A DNA stretch of 54,797 nt from an uncultured Eubacterium sp. (GCA_910579145.1 CAJTTQ010000007.1:1-54797), one strand, 5' to 3'; numbered from the stretch's first letter, positions 34,957-43,887 are shown. Translations and numbers: made by a program. The notes: generated by a model from the sequence alone, not told the origin.

Positions 34957-37368
34957 TCAGCCTTTCACCACAAGATTAATGATCCTTCCCGGAACGTAGA
35001 TCTCCTTCACGATCTCTTTTCCGGCAATCTTATCCGCAATCGCCTCTTTTCCTGCGGCGAGCGCAGATTGTTTATCCGCATCGATAGCAAGCTTCACAGT
35101 CGCGCGCACTTTCCCATTTACCTGAACAGCGATCTCCTGCATCTGCTCCACGGTTTTCTCCTCATCGTATTCTGGCCAGCTGTTCTCGAAAATCCGTTTT
35201 TCGAATCCCATGATCTCCCACAATTCCTCTGTGATGTGCGGAGCGACCGGATTTAAAAGAAGCAGCAAAACGCGGAAATCATCGCGCGTAAGTTCACCCG
35301 CCTTATAAAATTCATTGATCAGCGCCATCATGGCTGCAATCGCCGTGTTATATTTTAACGCCTCAAAGTCATTGCTGACTTTTTTGATCGTCTGGTGGAT
35401 CTTCGTCTCTAAGTCAGCCGAATACCCCTTGCCATCCGTCACCATATCCTGCAGTTTCCAGACGCGGTCCAAAAAGCGGCGGCACCCTTTCACACCGTCA
35501 TCCGACCAAGCCGCTGCCGCTTCAAAGGCACCGATGAACATTTCGTATGTGCGGAGTGTGTCTGCACCATAAGTATTGACAATATCATCTGGATTTACTA
35601 CATTTCCCCTGGATTTACTCATTTTTTCCCCGTTTTCCCCGAGGATCATACCGTGAGACGTCCGTTTCTGGTACGGCTCCTTTGTCGGAACAACCCCCTG
35701 GTCAAAAAGAAACTTATGCCAGAAACGGGAATACAGCATATGAAGTGTCGTATGCTCCATACCGCCATTGTACCAGTCGACCGGAAGCCAGTAATCGAGC
35801 GCCTCCCGGCTGGCCAGCGCCTCATCGTTGTCCGGATCGATATACCGCAGGAAATACCACGATGATCCCGCCCACTGCGGCATCGTATCGGTCTCCCTCT
35901 CCGCTTTCCCGCCACAGCACGGACAAGTCGTCTCCACCCAGGAACGGATATTGGCGATCGGTGATTCTCCGTTGTCCGTCGGCATATAATTGTCCACCTC
36001 GGGAAGTTCTAACGGAAGCTCTTCCTCCGGGATCGGCACATAACCGCATGATTCACATTTCACGATCGGGATCGGTTCACCCCAGTAACGTTGTCTGGAA
36101 AATACCCAGTCGCGGAGTTTAAAGTTCCTCTTCGGTGTTCCAACCCCTTCTTTTTCTAACCATTCAATGATTGCTTTTTGGGCTTCCTCCACCGATTTGC
36201 CCGTCAGGAATCCAGAATTTACAAGCGTTCCCGTCGCCACGTCAGTGAACGCCGCCTCTTCTACATTTCCTCCCGCGATCACCTCAACGATCGGAATATT
36301 AAATTTCTTTGCAAATTCCCAGTCACGCTCGTCATGAGCCGGCACCGCCATGATCGCACCCGTACCGTAGCTCATCAACACATAATCGGAAACCCAGACC
36401 GGGATTTCCTCTCCGTTTACCGGATTTACCGCCGTGATCCCTTCAATCTCAACACCCGTTTTCTCTTTCGCGAGTTCCGTTCTCTCAAAATCGGACTTTC
36501 TAGCCGCTGCTTCCCGGTAAGCGACGATCTCATCCCAGTTTTTTATTTCATCCTTAAATTGATCCAAATAAGGATGCTCCGGGGAGACGACCATATATGT
36601 CACGCCGAACAATGTATCCGGCCGCGTCGTATAAATCCTGAGCGTCTCTTCTTTCCCTTTCAGCTTAAAATCAACCTCAGCGCCGTTGGAGCGCCCGATC
36701 CAGTTTTTCTGCGACACCCTGACCCTCTCGATGTAATCTACATCGTCGAGATCATCAATGAGCCGGTCGGCATATTTTGTGATCTTCAGCATCCACTGGC
36801 TCTTCACCTTGCGGACAACATCGCTTCCGCACCGCTCACATACGCCATTTACGACCTCTTCATTCGCAAGGCCGCATTTACATGAAGTACACCAGTTGAT
36901 CGGCATCTCTGACTTATAAGCCAGTCCAGCCTTAAATAATTTGAGGAAGATCCACTGCGTCCACTTATAATAATCAGGATCAGTCGTATTTACTTCCCTG
37001 TCCCAGTCAAACGAATAGCCAAGTGACTGGAGCTGGCCCTTAAATCGTTCCACATTGTTCTTCGTCACCACTTTCGGATGGATCTTATTCTTGATCGCGT
37101 AATTTTCGGTCGGAAGTCCAAACGCATCCCATCCCATCGGATAAAGCACATTGTACCCCTGCATCCGTCTCTTACGCGCTACGATATCCAGCGCCGTATA
37201 CGGCCGCGGATGGCCGACATGAAGTCCCTGTCCGGACGGATAGGGGAACTCTACCAATGCGTAATATTTCGGTCTTGAGTAATCATCCGTCGCTGCGAAC
37301 GCCTTCTCGTCTTCCCAGATCTTCTGCCATTTTTTCTCTATTTCCTTTGGATTATATGAAGCTTTCAT
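34957..37368 (-). CDS. leuS: Leucyl-tRNA synthetase
   Basis: Charges tRNA-Leu. The 803-residue class I synthetase has the HIGH-type motif HVGH at 50-53, a Cys-rich zinc-type insertion (WCTSCKCGLANEEVVNGVCERCG, spanning about 160-185), the editing domain with TTRPDTLFGVTYMV and DERDWEFAKKF, and KMSKS at about 582-586. A C-terminal anticodon-binding and tail domain ends GRIINLVVKG. It starts 23 bases after the L,D-transpeptidase gene. I see no T-box leader, which many Firmicutes use for leuS, so it may depend on the upstream promoter. Confidence 0.97.
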   Translation of the reverse strand: MKASYNPKEIEKKWQKIWEDEKAFAATDDYSRPKYYALVEFPYPSGQGLHVGHPRPYTALDIVARKRRMQGYNVLYPMGWDAFGLPTENYAIKNKIHPKVVTKNNVERFKGQLQSLGYSFDWDREVNTTDPDYYKWTQWIFLKLFKAGLAYKSEMPINWCTSCKCGLANEEVVNGVCERCGSDVVRKVKSQWMLKITKYADRLIDDLDDVDYIERVRVSQKNWIGRSNGAEVDFKLKGKEETLRIYTTRPDTLFGVTYMVVSPEHPYLDQFKDEIKNWDEIVAYREAAARKSDFERTELAKEKTGVEIEGITAVNPVNGEEIPVWVSDYVLMSYGTGAIMAVPAHDERDWEFAKKFNIPIVEVIAGGNVEEAAFTDVATGTLVNSGFLTGKSVEEAQKAIIEWLEKEGVGTPKRNFKLRDWVFSRQRYWGEPIPIVKCESCGYVPIPEEELPLELPEVDNYMPTDNGESPIANIRSWVETTCPCCGGKAERETDTMPQWAGSSWYFLRYIDPDNDEALASREALDYWLPVDWYNGGMEHTTLHMLYSRFWHKFLFDQGVVPTKEPYQKRTSHGMILGENGEKMSKSRGNVVNPDDIVNTYGADTLRTYEMFIGAFEAAAAWSDDGVKGCRRFLDRVWKLQDMVTDGKGYSADLETKIHQTIKKVSNDFEALKYNTAIAAMMALINEFYKAGELTRDDFRVLLLLLNPVAPHITEELWEIMGFEKRIFENSWPEYDEEKTVEQMQEIAVQVNGKVRATVKLAIDADKQSALAAGKEAIADKIAGKEIVKEIYVPGRIINLVVKG

Positions 37369-37391
37369 TTTTCAACCTTTCCCTCCTGATC

Positions 37392-38342
37392 TTATGATTG
37401 CACCATCTTCTCACCGACCGGCGTATCGACCGGCGGTGTCGGGACTGGCGGCAGGTTCTTTCCTGGCCCCTCTGCCGGATCCGTATGCTCTGCCGGTTTC
37501 TCTAACACGCGGTGCGTCACGGTCACTTTCGCCTTTCTGCCGATCGGATCCTTTAGCTGGTATGTGATCCGATACCGTCCCGGTTTATTTGTATTCACTT
37601 TCTTTACCTTTTTATAAGGACTGCCCGCTTCTTTTTTATACCGGATGGAAACGGTAATCTTTTTCGTCGCCGAAAAACCTGTCGTATTTTTGGCACGTAC
37701 GCCCTTTTTGACATCATAGGCAGTGTCCCCATATGAGATCGTCCGGTCTTTCGCCCCTGTGATCTTCGGTTTCTTTTTATTATAAGGATTTCGCGCGCTC
37801 CATTTATCTGTCGGGTCGTAACCGATCCCCTTCGGAACCTTGATCGTATCCGGTTTCCCAAGCGGCCCCGGCTTTTTTGACTCATACACGATGACCTGTG
37901 TCCCCATCGGGCAGTGGTCATAGATCCATTTGGCATCCTGCACGGTCAGACGGATGCAGCCGTGTGATGCCGTCGTTCCGAGCTTATTGAACTCCTCATT
38001 GAACAGAGTTGCCGGATCCGGTCTGTGATAACAAACCGAATGAAACAGGATTGAACCGACAAAACGGCTGCAATACTGCCCATATGTAGACTGTACAAGC
38101 GCGCGCCAACGGTGTTTCTGGTAAATGCGGAACGAACCAGTCGGCGTCGCCTGCCCGACCGAACAGACAAATGCCTTATATGGCTCGTAACGCCCGCCAT
38201 TCTTTTCATAAACCGTCACCGTATTTTTCAGTTTGTTGATCTTTATTTTGTATTTCGAAGCCGCCTGTGTGTTCAAATGACTGCCGCATAGTCCGAGCGT
38301 CAGACACACCATCAGCATTACAAACACTACTTTCCACCTCAT
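37392..38342 (-). CDS. Secreted L,D-transpeptidase (YkuD) with C-terminal Ig-like domain
   Basis: A 316-residue exported enzyme that makes 3-3 peptidoglycan cross-links or attaches proteins. A signal peptide (about 1-28) leads straight into the YkuD domain (KYKIKINKLKNTVTVYEKN; HSVCYH; SHGCIRLTVQDAKWIYDHC). C129 is the nucleophile within the SHGC motif. After the catalytic domain comes KPGPLGKPDTIKVPKGIGYD, shared with the paralogue at 44033, then an Ig/DUF5011-like domain (about 190-280) and a Pro-rich tail. Its own promoter is at 38397-38424; leuS and the MATE gene follow closely. Confidence 0.88.
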   Translation of the reverse strand: MRWKVVFVMLMVCLTLGLCGSHLNTQAASKYKIKINKLKNTVTVYEKNGGRYEPYKAFVCSVGQATPTGSFRIYQKHRWRALVQSTYGQYCSRFVGSILFHSVCYHRPDPATLFNEEFNKLGTTASHGCIRLTVQDAKWIYDHCPMGTQVIVYESKKPGPLGKPDTIKVPKGIGYDPTDKWSARNPYNKKKPKITGAKDRTISYGDTAYDVKKGVRAKNTTGFSATKKITVSIRYKKEAGSPYKKVKKVNTNKPGRYRITYQLKDPIGRKAKVTVTHRVLEKPAEHTDPAEGPGKNLPPVPTPPVDTPVGEKMVQS

Positions 38343-38396
38343 GCTGCCTGCCTCCTTTGTAATTTTCGGGCCTTAAACATTTTTAGCCACGCATTT

Positions 38397-38424
38397 ATTA
38401 TAGCAAATCTCAGCAAATTGGCAA
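38397..38424 (-). promoter_or_regulatory. Promoter of the L,D-transpeptidase-leuS-MATE run
   Basis: Minus strand: -35 TTGCCA (38419-38424), 16-base spacer, -10 TATAAT (38397-38402), about 55 bases before the start codon at 38342. Confidence 0.7.
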
Positions 38425-38451
38425 CCCCGATTTTGCCACGCAGGCAATCCC

Positions 38452-39900
38452 TCAGGACGTGATCAGCGCACGGATCTCACGGTGTATCTTCTCATAATCA
38501 TAAGTTTTTCCTCGTTCTTCAAGCACGTAGATCCTTACAAATTCACTCTTATAATTTGCCAGCTTACTTATTATTGATAACGGATCCTCTGCTAAATAGG
38601 AAATTTTTTCAGCATCCGCATCGTATAATTTTACCGCTTCTCTCAAATCCTCTGGATTGATATCTCTTTCTGATATACCATACGAACCATGTACCTTCTC
38701 CAAAGTAATCGGTACGATCTGATATCCCCATCTGTCGCTTCCGACTATTTCCGTAATCTTATTTGGATTCTTTTTTAATTCCCACTTTAAAACAGAAAAC
38801 TCCTGCTTTGGAGACATTTCATATAAATCCTTTGTCTCAAACACTACCTTCGGGCGGATCCTGTCCCTGTACATTTCGTATAGCCTCTTATATTCATCAT
38901 CCGTTGTTTTCTTATAATGCTCTTTTAAGGCAGTTTCTAAAAACGCATCATTAAATTGCAAAAAACATTCGTCATTGATACTATTATGTATCTCTTCTAA
39001 AGAATCAAATAAAAAATTTCCACTTTGCACTAACTTGATATACATACATCGGATCATACCCTCAAATGCAGCGTTTGTTTTATGAAAAATCACTTGAGAA
39101 TAGTGGAAATATCTTGACATAAGAAAATGCTCCACTACATGCTGCCCTTTTTTATTGCATACTAATACCTTATTATTTTCTGCCAGAGCCGGATCGTCGA
39201 CCACCATAAGTAACCTAACTAGATACTGCAGGTCTACTAAACCGTATTTAACCCCCGTCTGGTAAGAATCCCTCAGCAGGTAGTCCAATCGGTCCGCATC
39301 CAGGCTTGAATGCAGCAATTGAGTATATACCATGTTTCTCGATCCATATTCACCTGTAAAAATCTCTCCGATCTCCAACGGATCTAACCCATTTTCACAT
39401 AAGACCCTGCTGATTTCGCGGTTATGTATGACGATATATTTCCCTAAATGTTCATGATTCGCTGATTTGGAATGTGAAGATGCCATTTCATACAAATATT
39501 TTTTATTTACTGGAGGCCGCACTTCCACTATATTGGTTGCGTTTTGATTATCCAGACAATAGCCATATACACTTTCTCCCAAATGGGAAAGAGGATAATG
39601 TCCGATATCATGCAGCAACGCTGCCACCCGCAATTTTACAACATCATCCTCATCTAACATTCCCTGCTTCAACAAATGTTCTGTCATTAATCCCATGATA
39701 TATAACACGCCCAGGGAATGAACATATCGAGAATGTTCCGCACCCGGAAACACAAAATTAACGCGGGCTAATTGCCTAAGTCCACGCAGGCGTTGGAACA
39801 AAGGAGTATCGATCAACGCCAACTCAATCTTCGTAACACCGATCCCGCCATAAACAGGATCGTTAATATATTTCACTATTTTTAATCTGTTCTCCGCCAT
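38452..39900 (-). CDS. HD-domain phosphohydrolase (YwfO / dGTPase-like)
   Basis: A 482-residue cytoplasmic HD-superfamily protein. The start at 39900 (MAENRLKIVKYINDPVYGG) has GGAG seven bases upstream and is where relatives begin. The metal site is visible: H56/H61 in AEHSRYVHSLG, H97-D98 in LLHDIGHYPLSH, and Asp residues in LDADRLDYLLRD near 201-206. The LIDTPLFQRLRGLRQL opening is shared with SAMHD1/dGTPase-like enzymes, so a nucleotide is a reasonable substrate, but it is not known. The gene overlaps the stop of the upstream YwgA-like gene by 38 bases, so the two are translationally linked. The region is AT-rich compared with its surroundings. Confidence 0.85.
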   Translation of the reverse strand: MAENRLKIVKYINDPVYGGIGVTKIELALIDTPLFQRLRGLRQLARVNFVFPGAEHSRYVHSLGVLYIMGLMTEHLLKQGMLDEDDVVKLRVAALLHDIGHYPLSHLGESVYGYCLDNQNATNIVEVRPPVNKKYLYEMASSHSKSANHEHLGKYIVIHNREISRVLCENGLDPLEIGEIFTGEYGSRNMVYTQLLHSSLDADRLDYLLRDSYQTGVKYGLVDLQYLVRLLMVVDDPALAENNKVLVCNKKGQHVVEHFLMSRYFHYSQVIFHKTNAAFEGMIRCMYIKLVQSGNFLFDSLEEIHNSINDECFLQFNDAFLETALKEHYKKTTDDEYKRLYEMYRDRIRPKVVFETKDLYEMSPKQEFSVLKWELKKNPNKITEIVGSDRWGYQIVPITLEKVHGSYGISERDINPEDLREAVKLYDADAEKISYLAEDPLSIISKLANYKSEFVRIYVLEERGKTYDYEKIHREIRALITS

Positions 39901-40399
39901 GTCGTAACTCCGTTTTGATAAATCCCTCATCACTAAGCGTTTTATATGCGTATTGACATTGTTCTTCATTGTATTGAGGTTTATATTTTATCAGTGTTAA
40001 AAAAAGTGGATGTTCCTCCTCATCGATCTTCCAGCTTTCCCTATTATTATGAATATATAGCAAAGAGGCTAATAACTCATACCACGATGCCGTAGTAAAA
40101 TCCGATCTTTTTTCTTTTTCCAGACGATTTACGCACGCGATGTTTTTTTCCGCCATTTCTGCCAATTTACAATCACTAAAATCATTGCTGGCCAAAACAT
40201 CCAAATTCGCATAAAGATACGTAGTCAATGCCGGCGAATAAGGCCCTCTTACATACCAATTATACGCATAACCCAGGTTCGTCCCTAAAGACTGCAATAA
40301 ATATATCTTTTTCTGGCATATAAGCCGATCATCAAAACTGTCTTTACTTATCGCTAATTTTTGAAATACGATTCCATTTGCAATATCAATATTATTCAT
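39863..40399 (-). CDS. YwgA/Panacea-like small protein paired with the HD hydrolase
   Basis: A 178-residue soluble protein. The segment CQKKIYLLQSLG...YNWYVRGPYSPAL (about 28-56) matches the 'KKxxYLL... W/F-x-xGPYSPxL' pattern of YwgA-type proteins and, more distantly, of Panacea (DUF4065/SocA-like) antitoxin or adaptor domains. A helical C-terminal half ends SDEGFIKTELRHGGE. B. subtilis, as I recall, also has a ywgA gene beside the HD gene ywfO. The activity is unknown; a regulator or neutralising partner of the HD enzyme is an inference from the overlap and shared promoter. Low GC suggests transfer. Confidence 0.6.
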   Translation of the reverse strand: MNNIDIANGIVFQKLAISKDSFDDRLICQKKIYLLQSLGTNLGYAYNWYVRGPYSPALTTYLYANLDVLASNDFSDCKLAEMAEKNIACVNRLEKEKRSDFTTASWYELLASLLYIHNNRESWKIDEEEHPLFLTLIKYKPQYNEEQCQYAYKTLSDEGFIKTELRHGGEQIKNSEIY

Positions 40400-40452
40400 G
40401 ACATCCGCCTTTCCATCCTACAAAACTCCCGTTACCTGTGCCATTCCTCTTT

Positions 40453-40481
40453 ATTATATGCCCTTTTTAAACATAAGTCAA
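40453..40481 (-). promoter_or_regulatory. Promoter of the YwgA-like/HD gene pair
   Basis: Minus strand: -35 TTGACT (40476-40481), 17-base spacer, -10 TATAAT (40453-40458), close to consensus. It lies about 50 bases before the start at 40399. Confidence 0.85.
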
Positions 40482-40484
40482 AAA

Positions 40485-40521
40485 GAATATATGTTCTGTA
40501 TATGATTATATCAGAACGTAT
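40485..40521. promoter_or_regulatory. Inverted repeat / possible operator upstream of the YwgA-like/HD promoter
   Basis: Two 10-base arms, ATATGTTCTG (40489-40498) and CAGAACGTAT (40512-40521), pair with one G-U and are separated by 13 AT-rich bases. The left arm overlaps GAATATATGTTC (40485-40496), one mismatch from a LexA core. The site abuts the -35 element and also faces the divergent DedA gene. Confidence 0.6.
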
Positions 40522-40604
40522 ACTATTTTTCAAGGAGAATAAAGGTATTTTTCCACTTTTTACCCCATATACATGAAAACAACCACCTATTCATGGAGGC
40601 CTTT

Positions 40605-41204
40605 ATGGAACAAGTACTACTGTGGGTACAAACCTACGGCACCCCCGCCATCATCGTGCTGATCGCGCTCGAATACGCCTGCTTTCCCATATCCAGCGAA
40701 CTTGTCCTTCCATTTGCCGGCGCATTCGGGGCGGGTATGGGAATTTCCCTGCCACTCCTGATCCTGTACAGCAGCGCTGCCGGACTCGTTGGAACGAGCC
40801 TGACCTATGCGGTCGGACGCTATGGCGGCTCACCTATGATGGAAAAAATCATGTGCCGCTTCCCCTCGACGAAAAAACCGATCCTCGCCTCTTACCGCAC
40901 ATTTGGAAACCACGGAAAGGCTGCTGTCTGTCTCGGAAGAGTCATTCCGATCTGCCGGACCTACATCGCCTTCGTCGCCGGCGCATGCGGTCAGCCATAC
41001 CCGGAATATGCCTTCTTTTCCACGATCGGCATTTCGGTCTGGAACACGCTCCTTCTTACACTCGGCTACTATTTTTATCAGTTCCGCGATGTATTTTTCC
41101 TTTATTTCAATAAGTATAAAACCATCATTCTCGTGGCGGGCCTGCTGCTGATCGTTCTGCTTCTAGCCGTCAAACGGCCCGATGAAGAAGACCGCACAGC
41201 GTAA
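40605..41204 (+). CDS. DedA/SNARE-associated family membrane protein
   Basis: A 199-residue polytopic protein of the DedA/VTT family, which includes undecaprenyl-phosphate and phospholipid flippases. Start 40605 (MEQVLLWVQTYG) follows GGAGG by five bases; an ATG at 40593 overlaps that site. The family signature is present: PISSELVLPFAGAFGA (about 27-42), GRYGG, and FLGR-type CLGRVIPICRTYIAFVAGACG (about 106-126) with conserved Arg residues. Three to four hydrophobic segments follow. It might support lipid-carrier recycling for wall synthesis; this is inferred from the family. It is divergent from the YwgA-like/HD pair. Confidence 0.88.
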   Translation: MEQVLLWVQTYGTPAIIVLIALEYACFPISSELVLPFAGAFGAGMGISLPLLILYSSAAGLVGTSLTYAVGRYGGSPMMEKIMCRFPSTKKPILASYRTFGNHGKAAVCLGRVIPICRTYIAFVAGACGQPYPEYAFFSTIGISVWNTLLLTLGYYFYQFRDVFFLYFNKYKTIILVAGLLLIVLLLAVKRPDEEDRTA

Positions 41205-41227
41205 ATGCCAAATCGATTATAATGAAC

Positions 41228-41266
41228 AAAAAAGTCCCCGAAATACCTTTCCCGGTACTTCGGGGA
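41228..41266 (-). terminator. Intrinsic terminator after tRNA-Cys (convergent with the DedA gene)
   Basis: A stem of TCCCCGAA/TTCGGGGA extended by TACC/GGTA (41235-41266) is followed on the minus strand by six T residues (41228-41233). On the plus strand it could also serve the DedA gene, but the T tract there is poor. Confidence 0.85.
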
Positions 41267-41275
41267 TTTCCTTAC

Positions 41276-41346
41276 AGGCGACAACCAGATTCGAACTGGT
41301 GATCAGGGTGTTGCAGACCCACGCCTTACCACTTGGCTATGTCGCC
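41276..41346 (-). tRNA. tRNA-Cys (GCA)
   Basis: A 71-nt cloverleaf on the minus strand: acceptor GGCGACA/TGTCGCC, D arm AGCC...GGTAAGGC, anticodon loop GTCTGCAAC with anticodon GCA, T loop GTTCGAATC. Discriminator U; the CCA end is not encoded. It follows tRNA-Glu by 53 bases and shares its promoter. Confidence 0.97.
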
Positions 41347-41399
41347 ATCATTAAATAATATACCATAACAGCAAAAAATATGCAAGATATTTTATGCAG

Positions 41400-41471
41400 T
41401 GACTCCTACGGGAATCGAACCCGTGTTACCGCCGTGAAAGGGCGATGTCTTAACCGCTTGACCAAGGAGCC
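41400..41471 (-). tRNA. tRNA-Glu (TTC)
   Basis: A 72-nt cloverleaf on the minus strand: acceptor GGCTCCT/AGGAGTC with one G-U, anticodon loop CCTTTCAC with anticodon TTC, T loop GTTCGATTC. Discriminator A; CCA is not encoded. Confidence 0.97.
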
Positions 41472-41545
41472 ATCATCTTTGTCCATACCAAAGCCAGCAT
41501 ACGTTTTTCGTCAACTCCGACTCGGCTTTCATACGAACAAAGACT

Positions 41546-41574
41546 ATATTATCATACTTTATTTTATTTTGCAA
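41546..41574 (-). promoter_or_regulatory. Promoter of the tRNA-Glu/tRNA-Cys pair
   Basis: Minus strand: -35 TTGCAA (41569-41574), 17-base spacer, -10 TAATAT (41546-41551), about 75 bases before tRNA-Glu. Confidence 0.55.
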
Positions 41575-41601
41575 GGAAAATTTTTCAAACTTTTTAATAT
41601 T

Positions 41602-43866
41602 TTATTTCAAACCGTTTTCCACATAAGGTATGATGTATCGATAACGTTTTCCCACAAATTCTTTGATCGCGTTGACCGCATTGTCAAACTGACTCCTGTT
41701 CCACGTATCTTTGCCGAAAAAGCGGGTATAAAAGTCATCCATCAACGGCTTGTAGGCCGTTTCATATTCCTTAAGCTTCTTTTCGCAAGCTTCAGGCGCA
41801 AAGTTTTTCGAACCGATCTCTTTGATCGCGGTAAGGAATTTCTGCTGGAATGATTTATTCTTAATAACTGCCGCAAACAACGCATCCTGCGAGACCGCAC
41901 CGCTGAACGAATCATAGTCTGCCAGCGTATCCCAGTTGTTATACATGCCCATCGCGTATTCCGTATCATAAAGCATGTACCGCCATTTCCCATCGGCATA
42001 CGGATTCGTTTCATCCGGCGTCCTCGCACGCCAAAGCATGTAATTCTTTTCTGGATTCCAGTCCTTGTTCGCGATATAGATTTCAGTCGCGTAGTAATCC
42101 GCAAAACTGTCGATATCCATCATTCCGCAAAATGCCTCATAGACAGCATCGTCGGTAAAATCTTTCTCCGCGTAACTTAAAAGCTCCTGATAAAGTACTT
42201 CGTCTCCATCCTGGCCTTCGTCCATCTCATCCTCTTTGAAGATGATCACATTATCTTTGTCGACGCCATACTTATTCTCGATCGAATTATCACTGTATTT
42301 CTCGGTCAGGTTATAAAGCCCCCAGTACTCGCCATTGATAAACAGCACACACGGGCGGGCCGCCTGTACGCTGTAACCGCGGTCTCCTACCATGCTCTGG
42401 GTAAACACATCCCGGATTTTTGAATATTCGGTATCGTTCCCCCCGTTCCTCAACATAAAGGACTTATATTTTTTGATCTGATTTCCCTCTGTATCCAGAT
42501 CGCCAGGGATCAAAGGATATTTCAGATTTTTCTGCCCATACTCTTCTCTGAGATATAAGTTAAACCCTTTCTGTCCGTACATCCTGCTCGCACCGCCTCG
42601 GACGCGTATACCTACCGGAACCGAAAATTCCAACGCCTCACTGTCCGCATCCAGATAATCCATGAATGCCAGGCGCTCCCAGTCGCGGCCGGACTGCGTA
42701 TAATTTCCCTCATAGTCCCAGTACTGCCTTCCCCGGATGATTTTCTGCGCTTCAGGAGTTTTGCTCCACTCGGTGTATTTATTACCGAGTACGTGAATAC
42801 CCGTCTCCGCATCTAAAAGATCGCTAGGATCGATAACCAAAGAGGCGATTGTTGCTCCCGCATATTTCTTCTTTACATCGTTTCCGATAAAGAAGCTTCT
42901 CGTCACGACATCGCTCACTTTTTGATCCGGACTGACTGCTGCCGCACGGATCACCGTACATTTCGCCACCTCGTCTGCCTGCGGCACATAGTCATAACCG
43001 CTGCCGCTGATATACATTTTCTTTATATTGGCAGCCGCCGTAAGCACATTCGGCATACCATTCCGATCCGCCACGACGAGCGCATCCGTATAAAGAGTAC
43101 CGTTTTCTGCCGTCGGAATACTTCCATCGGTCGTGTAATAAATTTTTGTACCCGGCTGGGATTTCATCCCGAGCATGAACGCTTTTCCATATACACCAGA
43201 ATCCGCCGAGAACTCAGGGCATTCAGGCGTCCCCGTCTCATACTCCGGCTGTAAGATCTGGAAAAATTCATCCGGCACCGGATCCGCGTCTACGATCGGA
43301 ACCTGCGAAGGCGTTTGCGTCGGTGCAGGCGGTTTTTCCGTCATGTCTGCCCCCGGTTGGTCACTCGGAACCGGCGGTGTACTGCCGACGGGCCCCTGGC
43401 TCGGTCCCGCCGACTGAACCGGCTTCAGCGTCTCCGTTCCATTCGGTGTATTGACCGGTTCTCCCCCATTTCCAGCAGGTGTACCGACCGGAGCCTGAGA
43501 CGGCATGTCATTCGCCGGTCCCTGTGGACGCTCTGACCCGCTCTTTTTCTTTACGGCAACTTTACATACCAGGGCTGGTTTCCAGCCCTTGACCTTAGCC
43601 GTGATTTTCGCTGTCCCCTGCTTTTTCGCCGTTACTTTCCCTTTTTTCGAAACAACAGCTACTTTCTTTTTTGACGTGCTCCAGCGAACTTTCTTTTTCG
43701 TCCCTTTTACTTTTAAAACACAGCTCTTTCCGACCGTCAACGTTACTTTTTTCCGATTCAGAACCAGTTTCTTCTTTGCTCCCGCAGACACAGGACTGGC
43801 TGCAGGCAGAATGAGTGCCGCCGCCAATAAAAGCGCCGTCACCTTCCATTTGTTTCCTTTTTGCAT
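41602..43866 (-). CDS. Secreted CotH-kinase-family protein with Ig-like domain
   Basis: A 754-residue exported protein. Signal peptide about 1-28 (ending VSAG); a Lys-rich Big_2 Ig-like domain (about 32-105: KKVTLTVGKSCVLKVKG, VSKKGKVTAKKQGTAKITA); a Pro/Thr/Gly linker (about 110-195); a chitobiase-C-like domain (KIYYTTDGSIPTAENGTLY, about 235-320); then the CotH domain (about 340-745) with PVGIRVRGGASRMYGQKGFN, SFMLRNGGND, LFINGEYWGLYNLTEKYSD and YDTEYAMGMY. CotH proteins are atypical kinases; the Bacillus member phosphorylates spore-coat proteins. Here it is extracellular, so a wall-linked role is more likely. The ATG has GGAGG nine bases upstream. Confidence 0.82.
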   Translation of the reverse strand: MQKGNKWKVTALLLAAALILPAASPVSAGAKKKLVLNRKKVTLTVGKSCVLKVKGTKKKVRWSTSKKKVAVVSKKGKVTAKKQGTAKITAKVKGWKPALVCKVAVKKKSGSERPQGPANDMPSQAPVGTPAGNGGEPVNTPNGTETLKPVQSAGPSQGPVGSTPPVPSDQPGADMTEKPPAPTQTPSQVPIVDADPVPDEFFQILQPEYETGTPECPEFSADSGVYGKAFMLGMKSQPGTKIYYTTDGSIPTAENGTLYTDALVVADRNGMPNVLTAAANIKKMYISGSGYDYVPQADEVAKCTVIRAAAVSPDQKVSDVVTRSFFIGNDVKKKYAGATIASLVIDPSDLLDAETGIHVLGNKYTEWSKTPEAQKIIRGRQYWDYEGNYTQSGRDWERLAFMDYLDADSEALEFSVPVGIRVRGGASRMYGQKGFNLYLREEYGQKNLKYPLIPGDLDTEGNQIKKYKSFMLRNGGNDTEYSKIRDVFTQSMVGDRGYSVQAARPCVLFINGEYWGLYNLTEKYSDNSIENKYGVDKDNVIIFKEDEMDEGQDGDEVLYQELLSYAEKDFTDDAVYEAFCGMMDIDSFADYYATEIYIANKDWNPEKNYMLWRARTPDETNPYADGKWRYMLYDTEYAMGMYNNWDTLADYDSFSGAVSQDALFAAVIKNKSFQQKFLTAIKEIGSKNFAPEACEKKLKEYETAYKPLMDDFYTRFFGKDTWNRSQFDNAVNAIKEFVGKRYRYIIPYVENGLK

Positions 43867-43887
43867 AGACTTGATCCTCCGTTCATA

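Noticed and set aside
37369..37391. T-box or other riboswitch before leuS
   Set aside because: The gap is only 23 bases and holds nothing beyond a ribosome binding site.
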